A stretch of DNA of 18,771 nt from Methanosphaera sp. SHI613 (GTDB lineage: Archaea > Methanobacteriota > Methanobacteria > Methanobacteriales > Methanobacteriaceae), in NCBI GenBank assembly GCA_003266145.1, contig MVJJ01000075.1, forward strand, positions 1-18,771, read 5' to 3'. Positions 1-7,285 of the stretch are shown piece by piece. The notes under the pieces were generated by a model that was not told where the DNA came from, did not search any database, and was given only the letters and a program-made list of their open reading frames with translations. Each line of letters starts with the position of its first letter. Within the stretch, counting starts at the first letter, position 1. The translations under genes and the position numbers were made by a program.

Positions 1-165
1 TATAATACTACTTTTAGTGGAGTAACTAACTGTACGGTCTATTATACATTAAATGGTGCAGCACCTACAACAGGCAGTACCAAGTATACTAAGGCATTTA
101 TTTATGATAGTAGTAAGACTTTGAAGTATTTTGCAGTTAAAAAGAAAAAATTAAGTCAATTTTAG
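1..165 (+). CDS. C-terminal fragment of an adhesin-like surface protein (chitobiase C-terminal-type repeat)
   Basis: Frame 1 is open from the first base to a TAG at 163-165, giving 54 residues; the start lies outside the window. The fragment reads NCTVYYTLNGAAPTTGSTKY and then TLKYFAVKKKK. This fits the CHB_HEX_C-type module (YYTxDGxxPTxxSxxY, followed by TLKYFAVD), which is common as C-terminal or repeated modules in adhesin-like proteins of Methanobrevibacter and Methanosphaera. The usual role is a structural or binding module on the cell surface; the ligand cannot be told from this piece. The next gene starts about 13 bases downstream, so the two may be co-transcribed. The module call rests on motif recognition only. 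Confidence 0.6.
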   Translation, partial: YNTTFSGVTNCTVYYTLNGAAPTTGSTKYTKAFIYDSSKTLKYFAVKKKKLSQF

Positions 166-178
166 GTTGGTATGGTGT

Positions 179-946
179 ATGAATTTAATGCTTCTATTCA
201 TAGTTAATTCATTAATAGCTATGTTTATATTGTTAATAATTACAAAAAATATGCATAAAATTAAATTATTTAACTTATCTGGTAATTGTTATATGGAAAT
301 ATCCTATGATGAATTAAAAAAAATAAAAGATAATATACAAAAGGAAAATGACGAAAAATTTATATTAACTAAGACTCATGTTATACTAAACTATAGAAAA
401 TATTCTTTTAATAAGGATAATCAAATTATAGTATTAAATGATAAAGGAATTTTAATGGAAGAATTAATGGGAATAATAGCTATTACATTTCAATTAACAC
501 CATTCATATTATTTTTAAAACATAATATAATGAGTATAGTTTTCATATCTCTGATAGGATTAATGATGTATCATTATATAATACTTGCTTTAAGATATGT
601 TTTAAATAATTTTGTCAATGTTAATAAGACAAAACCTTATAAATTTACTTACTTGGCATACATATTCCATTTCAATAGAATTACCATTATATGCACTATA
701 ACAATATTAACGGCTGTATTTGCTACAAAAGGTTTTTGGACAATTGTAGTTTTATTTTTAATCTTAATCAAAATACATTTGACTATGTTTATAGATAAAT
801 TTAGATATATTTTAAAAATAGATGTTTTAAATAATAAATATTTGGATAAACAAATAAAAATTGAAGCTTTATTAAATAAAATGTTAATTCCACTTGGTTT
901 TATACTACTGGCTTTATATTATCCTCAAATAAATTTAATAATATAA
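179..946 (+). CDS. Six-span integral membrane protein, unknown function
   Basis: 255 residues from the ATG at 179. A TTG at 167 is in frame but has no ribosome binding site and would add only four residues. One membrane segment lies at about 3-22, followed by a charged soluble stretch of about 70 residues (Lys/Glu/Asp-rich) and then about five more segments to the C-terminus, near 94-115, 118-140, 165-184, 186-206 and 235-252. I do not recognise a family. The layout matches the protein at 1167-1856, including a short similar stretch before the second membrane span (VLNDKGILME here, FLTDEGTLIF there), so the two may be distant paralogs. It follows the surface-protein fragment closely, which could mean a role at the cell envelope, but that is inference. 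Confidence 0.72.
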   Translation: MNLMLLFIVNSLIAMFILLIITKNMHKIKLFNLSGNCYMEISYDELKKIKDNIQKENDEKFILTKTHVILNYRKYSFNKDNQIIVLNDKGILMEELMGIIAITFQLTPFILFLKHNIMSIVFISLIGLMMYHYIILALRYVLNNFVNVNKTKPYKFTYLAYIFHFNRITIICTITILTAVFATKGFWTIVVLFLILIKIHLTMFIDKFRYILKIDVLNNKYLDKQIKIEALLNKMLIPLGFILLALYYPQINLII

Positions 947-1174
947 TCCAAATACCTGATAATTGAAACATTAGTGAGATATTCAAATAAAATACTAACA
1001 AAAGCTAATAATGGTATGACAATGACAAATTATGCAGATTAATATAAAATTGTTAAAGGTGTTGAATATACTTATGATATCCGTAACGATTTAATTCTTG
1101 AAAGTCAAAATATCTATGTTGAAACAAATATTGAGAGAATGTATAGAGCATTGACTGGTGATAACAGTGATTAA
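947..1174 (+). pseudogene. Decayed reading frame between the two membrane protein genes
   Basis: In the same frame as the gene at 179-946, the sequence continues open after its stop for 31 codons to a TAA at 1040-1042, then for 43 codons to a TAA at 1172-1174. The second piece is hydrophilic and protein-like, ending in ERMYRALTGDNSD, but has no start codon or ribosome binding site. This fits the 3' remnant of a gene that lost its 5' end and gained an in-frame stop. Its last bases (GGTGAT at 1157-1162) serve as a good ribosome binding site for the next gene. I cannot name the parent family. It could also be non-coding sequence that is open by chance. Confidence 0.3.
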
Positions 1175-1856
1175 TAATTATTTACTATTATTCTTTTTCC
1201 TATTAATATTTTCTTTATTAATTATATTATGGTATGCCAAGCGTTTAAAATCCGATATTTATTATGAAAAATATGGAATCAAAACATATTATTCCAAAAA
1301 TTTAAATGAATTGAATACCGATGAAAATCCATCTTTTTTCTTATTTAATAAGAATCAAGAAGTAAAATTCTTAACTGATGAAGGTACTTTAATATTTATG
1401 GCTTTTATAATAATTTTATTTTCAATTATTTATAGTCCAATATTATTAGTTCCTTATAATACGCCATATGTGGCTTATTTCACGATATTGATTCTTTCAG
1501 TTTACACGTGGATAATCACATATTATAGATTTAAGAAGGATTTATTCGATAAAAGTAAGGAATATGCGGGTGTTCATAGTTATATTTTTATGATTTTTGG
1601 ATTATCTGCTCTGCCAGTAATTTTATTTGGAGTGATATTATATTTAAATACATTAATAAATAAATTCACTATCGGAAATATCGTGTTTTATCTTTTATTG
1701 TTTATCGTGCTAAATTGTATAATATTCTGCGATATAATAAACAAACATCTTCCATTTGATATTCGTGAATATAAATTTATAAATATATTTGCAACAACAC
1801 AGTTAATCTTACCATTTATATTAGCAATTGCATGGGGATATTCATTTTTGTTGTGA
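1167..1856 (+). CDS. Six-span integral membrane protein, unknown function, possible paralog of the upstream gene
   Basis: About 229 residues from the GTG at 1167, which I prefer because GGTGAT at 1157-1162 is a perfect archaeal ribosome binding site four bases upstream; a GTG at 1158 is the alternative and lies inside that site. One membrane segment lies at the N-terminus (about 2-21), then about 50 mostly polar residues with many Tyr, Lys and Asp, then about five membrane segments to the end. No catalytic or metal-binding motif is visible and I do not recognise a family. Layout, spacing and a short similar stretch (FLTDEGTLIF) suggest it shares ancestry with the protein at 179-946. Confidence 0.7.
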   Translation: MINNYLLLFFFLLIFSLLIILWYAKRLKSDIYYEKYGIKTYYSKNLNELNTDENPSFFLFNKNQEVKFLTDEGTLIFMAFIIILFSIIYSPILLVPYNTPYVAYFTILILSVYTWIITYYRFKKDLFDKSKEYAGVHSYIFMIFGLSALPVILFGVILYLNTLINKFTIGNIVFYLLLFIVLNCIIFCDIINKHLPFDIREYKFINIFATTQLILPFILAIAWGYSFLL

Positions 1857-1989
1857 AGTTATTTTAACAAGTAGATAATATAAGGAATATTTGGAGAATT
1901 ATTTAAGAATAACGTCATATTCTGTATAAACATGAAAAAAGAGATTATATAATCAGAATAACAGTAATTATTATTTTTAATCTATACTT

Positions 1990-2166
1990 ATGGTTATGCA
2001 TAGTATACTTAAAAATATAAAAAGTACTAACATGTACTCATGTACTGATGAACAAATAGTTGCATTTTCAAATGCCCTTAGAAATTTAACTAATTACATT
2101 GATGCAGTTGGTTATCGTATGGGTCAGGAAAATCTTGAAATGATGCAAAACAATGATTTAATGTAA
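1990..2166 (+). CDS. Possible 58-residue small protein
   Basis: An open frame runs from ATG 1990 (alternatives 1996 and 2032) to TAA 2164-2166. The C-terminal 44 residues are well mixed and amphipathic (MYSCTDEQIVAFSNALRNLT, then GQENLEMMQNNDLM), which looks more like protein than the surrounding AT-rich spacer. There is no recognisable ribosome binding site before any of the ATGs, so it may be a gene remnant. Function unknown. The rest of 1857-2364 holds no other open frame worth reporting, only the promoter region of the J-domain gene. Confidence 0.3.
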   Translation: MVMHSILKNIKSTNMYSCTDEQIVAFSNALRNLTNYIDAVGYRMGQENLEMMQNNDLM

Positions 2167-2242
2167 GAAGACAACCCATATGATTGAAGTTCAAATCAGC
2201 CCAATTCCAATTCTTAAAATTATTTTAATTAAAGTTTATTAA

Positions 2243-2283
2243 AATTTATAAAAATGTTATAATTTCATAGTAAAATATACTAT
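2243..2283 (+). promoter_or_regulatory. Candidate TATA box and palindrome ahead of the J-domain gene
   Basis: TTTATAAAAA at 2245-2254 resembles a methanogen TATA box. About 25 bases downstream, at the expected transcription start, is the interrupted palindrome ATAGTA-AAATA-TACTAT (2267-2283), a possible repressor site. Assignment is by sequence likeness only; the region is AT-rich, so chance matches are common. Confidence 0.35.
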
Positions 2284-2364
2284 CATACAATTACAAATAG
2301 TATCACAAGAAAAGAAAAAATAGAAAAATAAAAGATAACAATAAAGAAATTAGGAGAAATTATA

Positions 2365-2925
2365 ATGACTAAATATATCCAAGATTATTATGGAATACTA
2401 AACGTAAAGGCAGATGCCGATAACAAAACAATTAAGGAAGCATATGAATGCAATATGAAAAAATATCATCCTGACGTCAATAATGGTGCTAAAGCTCAGA
2501 GAAAATATGAGTTAAGCCAGGAAGCATATGACGTATTATCTGATGATGAGAAAAGAAAGGAATATGACATATTAAGAGAAAAGGCACTTGCCAACCAGAA
2601 GAAAAAAGAGGAAGAAGAAAAAGCTAAACGGGACTTTGACTATGAAAGATCAGGTAAATCCTCATCAAAGAGAGGAAAAGGTAATTTCAAAGGTAGGGGA
2701 CGTTCCGGATTTAAACCTAGAGGAAAATCCAGAAATAGCTTTGACATACTCTCCAGTTTGGAAAAAGGTGGAAACATATCAAAGATAGTGGGTGCCGGTG
2801 CTAAGGCCGGAAAATCAGGATCATTACTATCACTATCCAAAATAATTATTGGCGGTGCCGCAACGGCATATGGTGTCAAGAAAGGACGGGACTATATGGC
2901 CCGTGGTGGAAAAAATCAGAAATAA
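2365..2925 (+). CDS. J-domain (DnaJ-like) protein with basic Gly/Arg/Ser-rich tail
   Basis: 186 residues from an ATG with AGGAGA upstream. Residues 4-70 form a J domain: DYYGILNVKADADNKTIKEA, then KKYHPDVNN with the HPD triad at 35-37 that stimulates the Hsp70 (DnaK) ATPase, then the helix ending in YDVLSDDEKRKEYD. Residues 71-92 are a charged helix rich in Lys and Glu. Residues 94-125 are Gly/Arg/Lys/Ser-rich with RG repeats, resembling a nucleic-acid-binding or disordered tail. Residues 136-172 are Gly/Ala-rich and weakly hydrophobic (KIIIGGAATAYG), and the protein ends in basic residues. The DnaJ zinc-finger and C-terminal substrate domains are absent, so it is not the general co-chaperone DnaJ. 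It more likely recruits Hsp70 to a particular client or place. Confidence in the J domain is high; the rest is descriptive. Confidence 0.88.
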   Translation: MTKYIQDYYGILNVKADADNKTIKEAYECNMKKYHPDVNNGAKAQRKYELSQEAYDVLSDDEKRKEYDILREKALANQKKKEEEEKAKRDFDYERSGKSSSKRGKGNFKGRGRSGFKPRGKSRNSFDILSSLEKGGNISKIVGAGAKAGKSGSLLSLSKIIIGGAATAYGVKKGRDYMARGGKNQK

Positions 2926-3395
2926 AATTTTTCCATCATTTTTCTATTTTTTAAAATTAGCACATATCACCTCCAATAGGATATTATCCATAAAAGACTA
3001 GTTTTCGATAGATTCATATTAAAGATATCATTTTCAATCATGTTAAATAATGAAAAAACTATTACAGTTATTCTCTCGATTCTTTGATTGATTGTAATAG
3101 TGATTAATATTTATATATACAATTATTTAAGCATAGAAAAAATGTATCAGACAAAAATAGCGGCCTTGATGTTTAATTATCTGTTGTTCCATATTTTTCA
3201 TGTATTTGTAATAATATTGATTGAATCATAATGAATGAATAATCAAAATTAATCCTAATTTATCCATTATCAAAAATGTTTATAGAAAAGAGATAAATCT
3301 CCTGATTAGATGATAAAATCCTTTTTTTAAGATAATTTAATAACATGAGATTATTATTTGATTATTTAGTAATACATATCATGTTTTTAGGAACA
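2926..3395. other. Long non-coding spacer with inverted repeat and a TATA-like element
   Basis: No convincing gene is present. T-rich sequence at 2930-2952 may end the J-domain transcript. ATCACCTCC at 2966-2974 equals the 16S rRNA anti-Shine-Dalgarno sequence. An inverted repeat ACTATTACA (3058-3066) / TGTAATAGT (3093-3101) precedes a TATA-like TATTTATATATA at about 3107-3118. A 29-codon ATG frame at 3142-3231, hydrophobic and without a ribosome binding site, begins about 30 bases after this TATA-like element. Nothing else is recognisable up to the promoter of the first FmdE gene. Confidence 0.4.
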
Positions 3396-3440
3396 CTTAA
3401 CTTTATAGTTAAGTTTATATATTTAGGCATATATAAATAC
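3396..3440 (+). promoter_or_regulatory. Promoter of the first FmdE-like gene with an adjoining palindrome
   Basis: TTTATATATTTA at 3414-3425 is a good archaeal TATA box (a second candidate is CATATATAAATA at about 3429). Directly upstream, over the position where TFB would bind, is the perfect interrupted palindrome CTTAACTTTATAGTTAAG (3396-3413, 7-bp arms), a likely repressor or activator site. The predicted start, about 25 bases after the TATA centre, falls at about 3445, on the first base of the GATGTTCAT element, giving a leader of about 230 nt. Confidence 0.5.
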
Positions 3441-3444
3441 ATAC

Positions 3445-3533
3445 GATGTTCATGTAATTAATTAATAATAATTATTAATACATTATTAAATAGTTATTCT
3501 TTATTACAGGTTAAATTCTTGTAAATGAACATC
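3445..3533 (+). promoter_or_regulatory. Candidate structured leader element, copy 1 (GATGTTCAT...ATGAACATC)
   Basis: GATGTTCAT (3445-3453) and ATGAACATC (3525-3533) are perfect 9-bp complements enclosing about 70 bases. Inside are two hairpins: an AT-rich one (3462-3467 with 3473-3478) and TTACAGG (3504-3510) with CTTGTAA (3518-3524, one G-U pair), which abuts the closing strand. Drawn as RNA this is a three-way junction. The second FmdE gene has the same arrangement with the same GATGTTC/GAACATC arms. It may be a riboswitch-like leader or a paired protein-binding site. Inferred from pairing and from the shared arms only. Confidence 0.5.
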
Positions 3534-3557
3534 ATTTTTAATTATTAAATTTATGAA

Positions 3558-3660
3558 CCCCTAGAACATGGGGGGATAGCTTGGTAACTTTTGAAATCAT
3601 TAGATTTCAACAACCCAAGAATTCTCGTCTTCTAAACGGAGGGAAAGTTCAATAATTGAC
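3558..3660 (+). promoter_or_regulatory. GC-rich structured leader segment upstream of the first FmdE-like gene
   Basis: This is a GC-rich island in an AT-rich spacer. CCCC (3558-3561) can pair with the G run at 3570-3575. CTTGG (3580-3584) pairs with CCAAG (3615-3619) and encloses a perfect 8-bp hairpin, TTGAAATC (3591-3598), loop ATTA, GATTTCAA (3603-3610). A third stem is possible between TTCTCGT and ACGGAGGGA (about 3621-3643). It lies in the predicted 5' untranslated region, ending just before the ribosome binding site at 3663-3670, where a riboswitch expression platform would be. It matches no riboswitch class I know and is absent from the leader of the second gene. Confidence 0.45.
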
Positions 3661-3675
3661 TAAAAGGAGGAAAAC

Positions 3676-6600
3676 ATGAGAAAAGAAGCATATCTAATAA
3701 CAATCCTAGCATTATTTATAGTAATGTTAGGTACCGTTGCCGCAGCAGACGTCGCGAATGATAACGCAACTTTGACAACAAGTGACGTTGCTACAGTCGA
3801 CAACTCGGATGTTATGGTAACTTCAGAAACACCAAATGCTGAAAATAGCATTGCAGACTCTCAGACAGAAACTTCAGAAAAGAATGTGAACGTTAAGGTA
3901 GATTATCAATATGCAGATGATGCAAAAGTCGTTACACCCGACTTTTATATATTCTCAAATGGTACTGAAATTAAATTTAACAGATCATTAAATTCTAAAA
4001 ACGAATTTACCCTTAAATTCAATGACAGTATATTAAACAATGAGTATAACATTACTGCTATGACTTCTGGATACAATTCAGAAAGTAAAGTAATCACTTC
4101 AACAGATAAAACTGTGACCTTTAAGTTAACTGCTACAGAAGCATATAAATTAGGTAGGGATGTGACAATCGCCGCCGATAAGGCACTGAACTTCAATGGT
4201 GCAGATGATGTTTTAGTAGTTACTTCTGCAGGAGTTGCCAGATTAAACAACAAAACTACAGAAGAAGCAATTGAAGGTATCTTAAATTATGGAAGTAGTA
4301 AAATAGCATATACTGATATTTTAATGTTGAGAGATAGTGCTGTTGATCCTATTGATTTCGCATTTATAGTAAAACAAGGAAAAGATTTGAAAGTCGTTGT
4401 CTATGAAAATGCTTCCACTAAATATTCATATTTAGGAACAATTTCAAAAGATATGACTAAACAACAGTGGAATGACTATTTAAACGCATTAAGTGGTAAA
4501 AACGCATGGTCATTTGCTAGTTTAGCAAATGGTTGGGCTGCAGGAGTATCAAGAGAAGTATTGCAGGAAGCAGCTTTCCATGGACACATCTGTGAAGGTA
4601 CACTTGGTGGATATAGTATTGTTCAGGCATTACTCAAATATTACCCTCCAGTCCAAGAAACATCTATGGGTGGAGGTTCTCCTGGGGATATAACTTCCTA
4701 TAAAATATTAGGAGTTCCCGGCGGTTCTGATGATGATGCTGCAATGTTCTTCTTAGATGCAACCGTAGGTAAAATAGGTTATGTTGGAATAGACACCACA
4801 GCTACTGGTGCTACTGAAAACATGATTGGATTTATCAGATGGTTTAGTAATGACAAAACTGGTGATTTAATCATCATGACTTTTGATTCTAACAAAACCA
4901 AGGCTGACTTCACAAAGGAAACTGGAATTAATCCAGATGATGGAAGCTTAGAAGAATTACAATATGACACTTGGTGGATTAACAAAATCAACAAAAGTCC
5001 AGAAGACCTGGTAACATTCTTATATGAATTTACAGGATTAAACGAAGAACAATATTACTACCTTATGGGAACAGCCAGTGATGTAGTCCAGGATGAAGAC
5101 CATAGTATTGAAGCTATTGATTCACATGGATTAGACATGGAATATATTCTTTCATTAAACTTACCTAAAGCCAAAAGAACCACAACAACTGCGAATGTGG
5201 GTTCATTAAGCGATGTTCAAATGAAGAATATTGGTGTAAAGGCTGCAAATAAGGGTAGGGAACTCTTCGAACAAGAGCTTGGTATTGATATATTTAAAGA
5301 TGACATGGACTTTGCGGTATTCACATCAGCAGGATATGTCTACCTGGAAGGTCAGGAAACTGTTCTAGTAAGGGACGGCCTCTATGAAACATTAGGTAAA
5401 AGCCTTTACAGTAAGGACATGCTACAATACCATCAAGCCCTATGGAAACCATTATGGTTTGCATTCATCATGAGAAACCCTAATTCCGATGATGTATATG
5501 CAGCATATTTAAGATACAACCCTGATGGAACATTCTTCGTAGGAGACCTGAACGGTTCTAAAGTTGTCAATATTGGAATCGATACATTAAATGACTCTGA
5601 AAAATTAGCCGAAATCCAAAAAACATTCATGCCTGATGGAAACTGGTTTAGTATACAGACAATTGCAAATGCATGGAAATCAAATCCGAACTTTGATCAG
5701 ATCATGTCATTCTTATACCACAACCACGTTTGTCCGGGTGTACAGCCTGGATTTTTCATAACTGATTATGTGCAGAAAAACTATCCGTTAAATGAAAACC
5801 AATCATACACTTATATTGCTTCAAGTACCTACTGTAAGGATGACAGTTTAACCTACATCCTAGGTATATCACCGGGTATGGGAACATTTATTGTTCAAAA
5901 ATTACCTAATAGTGAAACTGAATCCACATATGTTGAAGGTGGAACGGATGAAGGAGTATTGGTTGTATGGGATGATGTTAAAAAAGTTGGAAAAGCAGCA
6001 ATAATAACATTCAAATGGCCTGTAATTGACACGAGCATGTATTCGACATCAGAGGCTAAACGTGCAACTCAAATCCAGGCATTCATTGACATGCACAAAG
6101 GTAATAAAAATGATAAAGTCGTTGAAGACCTTGTTGTAAAAGCCAGTGAAGAAAAGTATATTAATGAAGAACAATTTAACTTACTCAAGTCCGGTTCTGG
6201 TGACTTGAACACCATGACGTTCATCAAAAGTCTTCCAGCATTAACTGAAGAGGAAGTCATGGCTCAAAATGCTGCAAATCAGAACACAACAGATGAGAGT
6301 AACAACAATCAAAACGATACCAACACGAACAACGACAACCAACAGAACAATAATAACCAGCCAAACAACAATCAACAGAATACTAATAACAACCGTCCGA
6401 CAAGTAACACGAACAGATACTCAAATCCAAGAAGCAGTACTTCAAGCAGCCCTAACACTGTTAGTGTAGGTACGACAGCTCAAGCAACAGCTGCACTTGC
6501 GGAAGATACCGAGAAATCCGAAGATAACAAAGATTCACAGGAAGAAACACCTGAATCCTCAGAAAGTCCAGAGCCAAGCAGTGGAAAAGCATATGAAGTT

Positions 6601-6714
6601 TCCCAGAACACGCCTACAAACAACAATTCAATGAACATATTGTACTTTGCTGGTTCATTGATATTAGTTGGCGGATTAGCTGGTTATGGATTCTTAAGAT
6701 ATAGGAAACATTAA
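3676..6714 (+). CDS. Membrane-anchored surface protein with two FmdE-type domains (copy 1)
   Basis: 1,012 residues, ATG with AAAGGAGG seven bases upstream. Residues 1-23 are a signal peptide (cleavage near VAA|AD). Residues 71-153 look like a PEGA or carboxypeptidase-regulatory beta domain. Two related halves follow. Each has an element with TSAG (183-186 and 550-553), a segment with an FAF(I) core, and an FmdE (PF02663-like) domain with an HxHxC metal-binding motif: HGHICEG at 302-308 and HNHVCPG at 682-688. Residues from about 866 are Asn/Gln-rich, then Ser/Glu/Pro-rich, leading to a membrane span at about 988-1006 and a basic tail. So it is displayed outside the cell on a stalk. FmdE was named from a molybdenum formylmethanofuran dehydrogenase operon; family structures bind metal. 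Extracellular placement next to transport genes suggests metal capture rather than methanofuran chemistry, which is inference. Confidence 0.88.
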   Translation: MRKEAYLITILALFIVMLGTVAAADVANDNATLTTSDVATVDNSDVMVTSETPNAENSIADSQTETSEKNVNVKVDYQYADDAKVVTPDFYIFSNGTEIKFNRSLNSKNEFTLKFNDSILNNEYNITAMTSGYNSESKVITSTDKTVTFKLTATEAYKLGRDVTIAADKALNFNGADDVLVVTSAGVARLNNKTTEEAIEGILNYGSSKIAYTDILMLRDSAVDPIDFAFIVKQGKDLKVVVYENASTKYSYLGTISKDMTKQQWNDYLNALSGKNAWSFASLANGWAAGVSREVLQEAAFHGHICEGTLGGYSIVQALLKYYPPVQETSMGGGSPGDITSYKILGVPGGSDDDAAMFFLDATVGKIGYVGIDTTATGATENMIGFIRWFSNDKTGDLIIMTFDSNKTKADFTKETGINPDDGSLEELQYDTWWINKINKSPEDLVTFLYEFTGLNEEQYYYLMGTASDVVQDEDHSIEAIDSHGLDMEYILSLNLPKAKRTTTTANVGSLSDVQMKNIGVKAANKGRELFEQELGIDIFKDDMDFAVFTSAGYVYLEGQETVLVRDGLYETLGKSLYSKDMLQYHQALWKPLWFAFIMRNPNSDDVYAAYLRYNPDGTFFVGDLNGSKVVNIGIDTLNDSEKLAEIQKTFMPDGNWFSIQTIANAWKSNPNFDQIMSFLYHNHVCPGVQPGFFITDYVQKNYPLNENQSYTYIASSTYCKDDSLTYILGISPGMGTFIVQKLPNSETESTYVEGGTDEGVLVVWDDVKKVGKAAIITFKWPVIDTSMYSTSEAKRATQIQAFIDMHKGNKNDKVVEDLVVKASEEKYINEEQFNLLKSGSGDLNTMTFIKSLPALTEEEVMAQNAANQNTTDESNNNQNDTNTNNDNQQNNNNQPNNNQQNTNNNRPTSNTNRYSNPRSSTSSSPNTVSVGTTAQATAALAEDTEKSEDNKDSQEETPESSESPEPSSGKAYEVSQNTPTNNNSMNILYFAGSLILVGGLAGYGFLRYRKH

Positions 6715-6720
6715 GTAAAT

Positions 6721-6890
6721 AAGAAGAATTCCATCCATTATTTTCTATTTATTTAATGATAAATTATGAATTCCATCTATCCTTCCTTTTTAGTTAAAAA
6801 AAAGACGATAAAGAAGGAAAATTTATCCTTCCTTTTTAGTTAAAACCAAATAAAGAAAGAATTTCTTCCATTCTTTCTTTTATTTTTTTT
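6721..6890 (+). terminator. 3' region of the first FmdE-like gene with tandem repeats and terminators
   Basis: A strong stem AAAGAAAGAAT (6852-6862) / ATTCTTTCTTT (6870-6880), loop of seven, is followed by a run of eight T (6883-6890), an intrinsic-type terminator. Just upstream, a 22-base sequence at 6778-6799 is repeated exactly at 6824-6845; its second copy forms a smaller hairpin (GAAGGA/TCCTTC) followed by five T. GAATTCCATC also occurs twice (6726-6735, 6768-6777). The arrangement suggests stacked terminators protecting the 3' end. Confidence 0.6.
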
Positions 6891-7250
6891 GAAGTATTGA
6901 ATTGTATGGGTCTTTGCCGTAATAGCCTGAATTACTTGTTAAACATTGATAAATGATGATTACATTAACTTCACCGGTTTATTATGTTAATCATTGATTT
7001 TAGGTTAAGGATAGTCTTGAGGTAACGTTATGCAATATGTATCCATTTTTTTATTTAAAAAAGATGATTTGTGCCGACACTCTTTTGTTGTAAAATTCAT
7101 CGAGTAATACATATTGCTAATCATGTATTATTTAGTTCTATCAGAAATACTTTAATAAATAATCTGTTAAAAATCTTATTTTTAAATTGAGTTAAAAGGC
7201 CTTTTGAAGCAATTAATACCTTAACAATGTTATTTTACAGAATAGTAATA
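6891..7250. other. Non-coding spacer with an 11-bp inverted repeat
   Basis: No gene is seen. GCAATATGTAT (7032-7042) and ATACATATTGC (7107-7117) are perfect complements enclosing 64 bases that can fold further: an A/T hairpin from 7044, and GATGATTT pairing with AAAATTCATC around a small GTG-CCGA-CAC hairpin. This might be a small RNA or a long inverted repeat; there is no clear promoter for it. ATGATTA near 6955 and TAATCAT near 6988 form a weaker inverted repeat. Confidence 0.3.
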
Positions 7251-7253
7251 ACA

Positions 7254-7264
7254 ATATTTAAATA
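7254..7264 (+). promoter_or_regulatory. TATA box of the second FmdE-like gene
   Basis: ATATTTAAATA lies about 28 bases before the GATGTTC element at 7287, so the predicted transcript starts at about 7285 and the leader is about 120 nt. This repeats the geometry of the first FmdE gene, where the same element sits at the predicted start. The palindrome found at the first promoter is not clearly present here. Confidence 0.45.
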
Positions 7265-7285
7265 AGTATTAAGACATAATATTAC

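Noticed and set aside
3058..3101. Inverted repeat as an intrinsic terminator of the J-domain gene
   Set aside because: A 26-base loop and no T run follows, so it does not look like a terminator; T-rich sequence at 2930-2952 is the better candidate.
3570..3660. tRNA-like start (GGGGGGATAGCTTGGTAAC) with a GTTCAAT further on
   Set aside because: No 3' acceptor strand complementary to the G run, no closing D stem, and the GTTCAAT segment has no T-arm stem. The pairing CTTGG/CCAAG around a long hairpin does not fit a cloverleaf.
6269..6469. Overlapping Thr-rich open frame inside the Asn/Gln linker of the first FmdE gene, and a similar one at 10063-10290
   Set aside because: Both are shadows of the AAC/CAA-rich linker codons in another frame, with no ribosome binding site.
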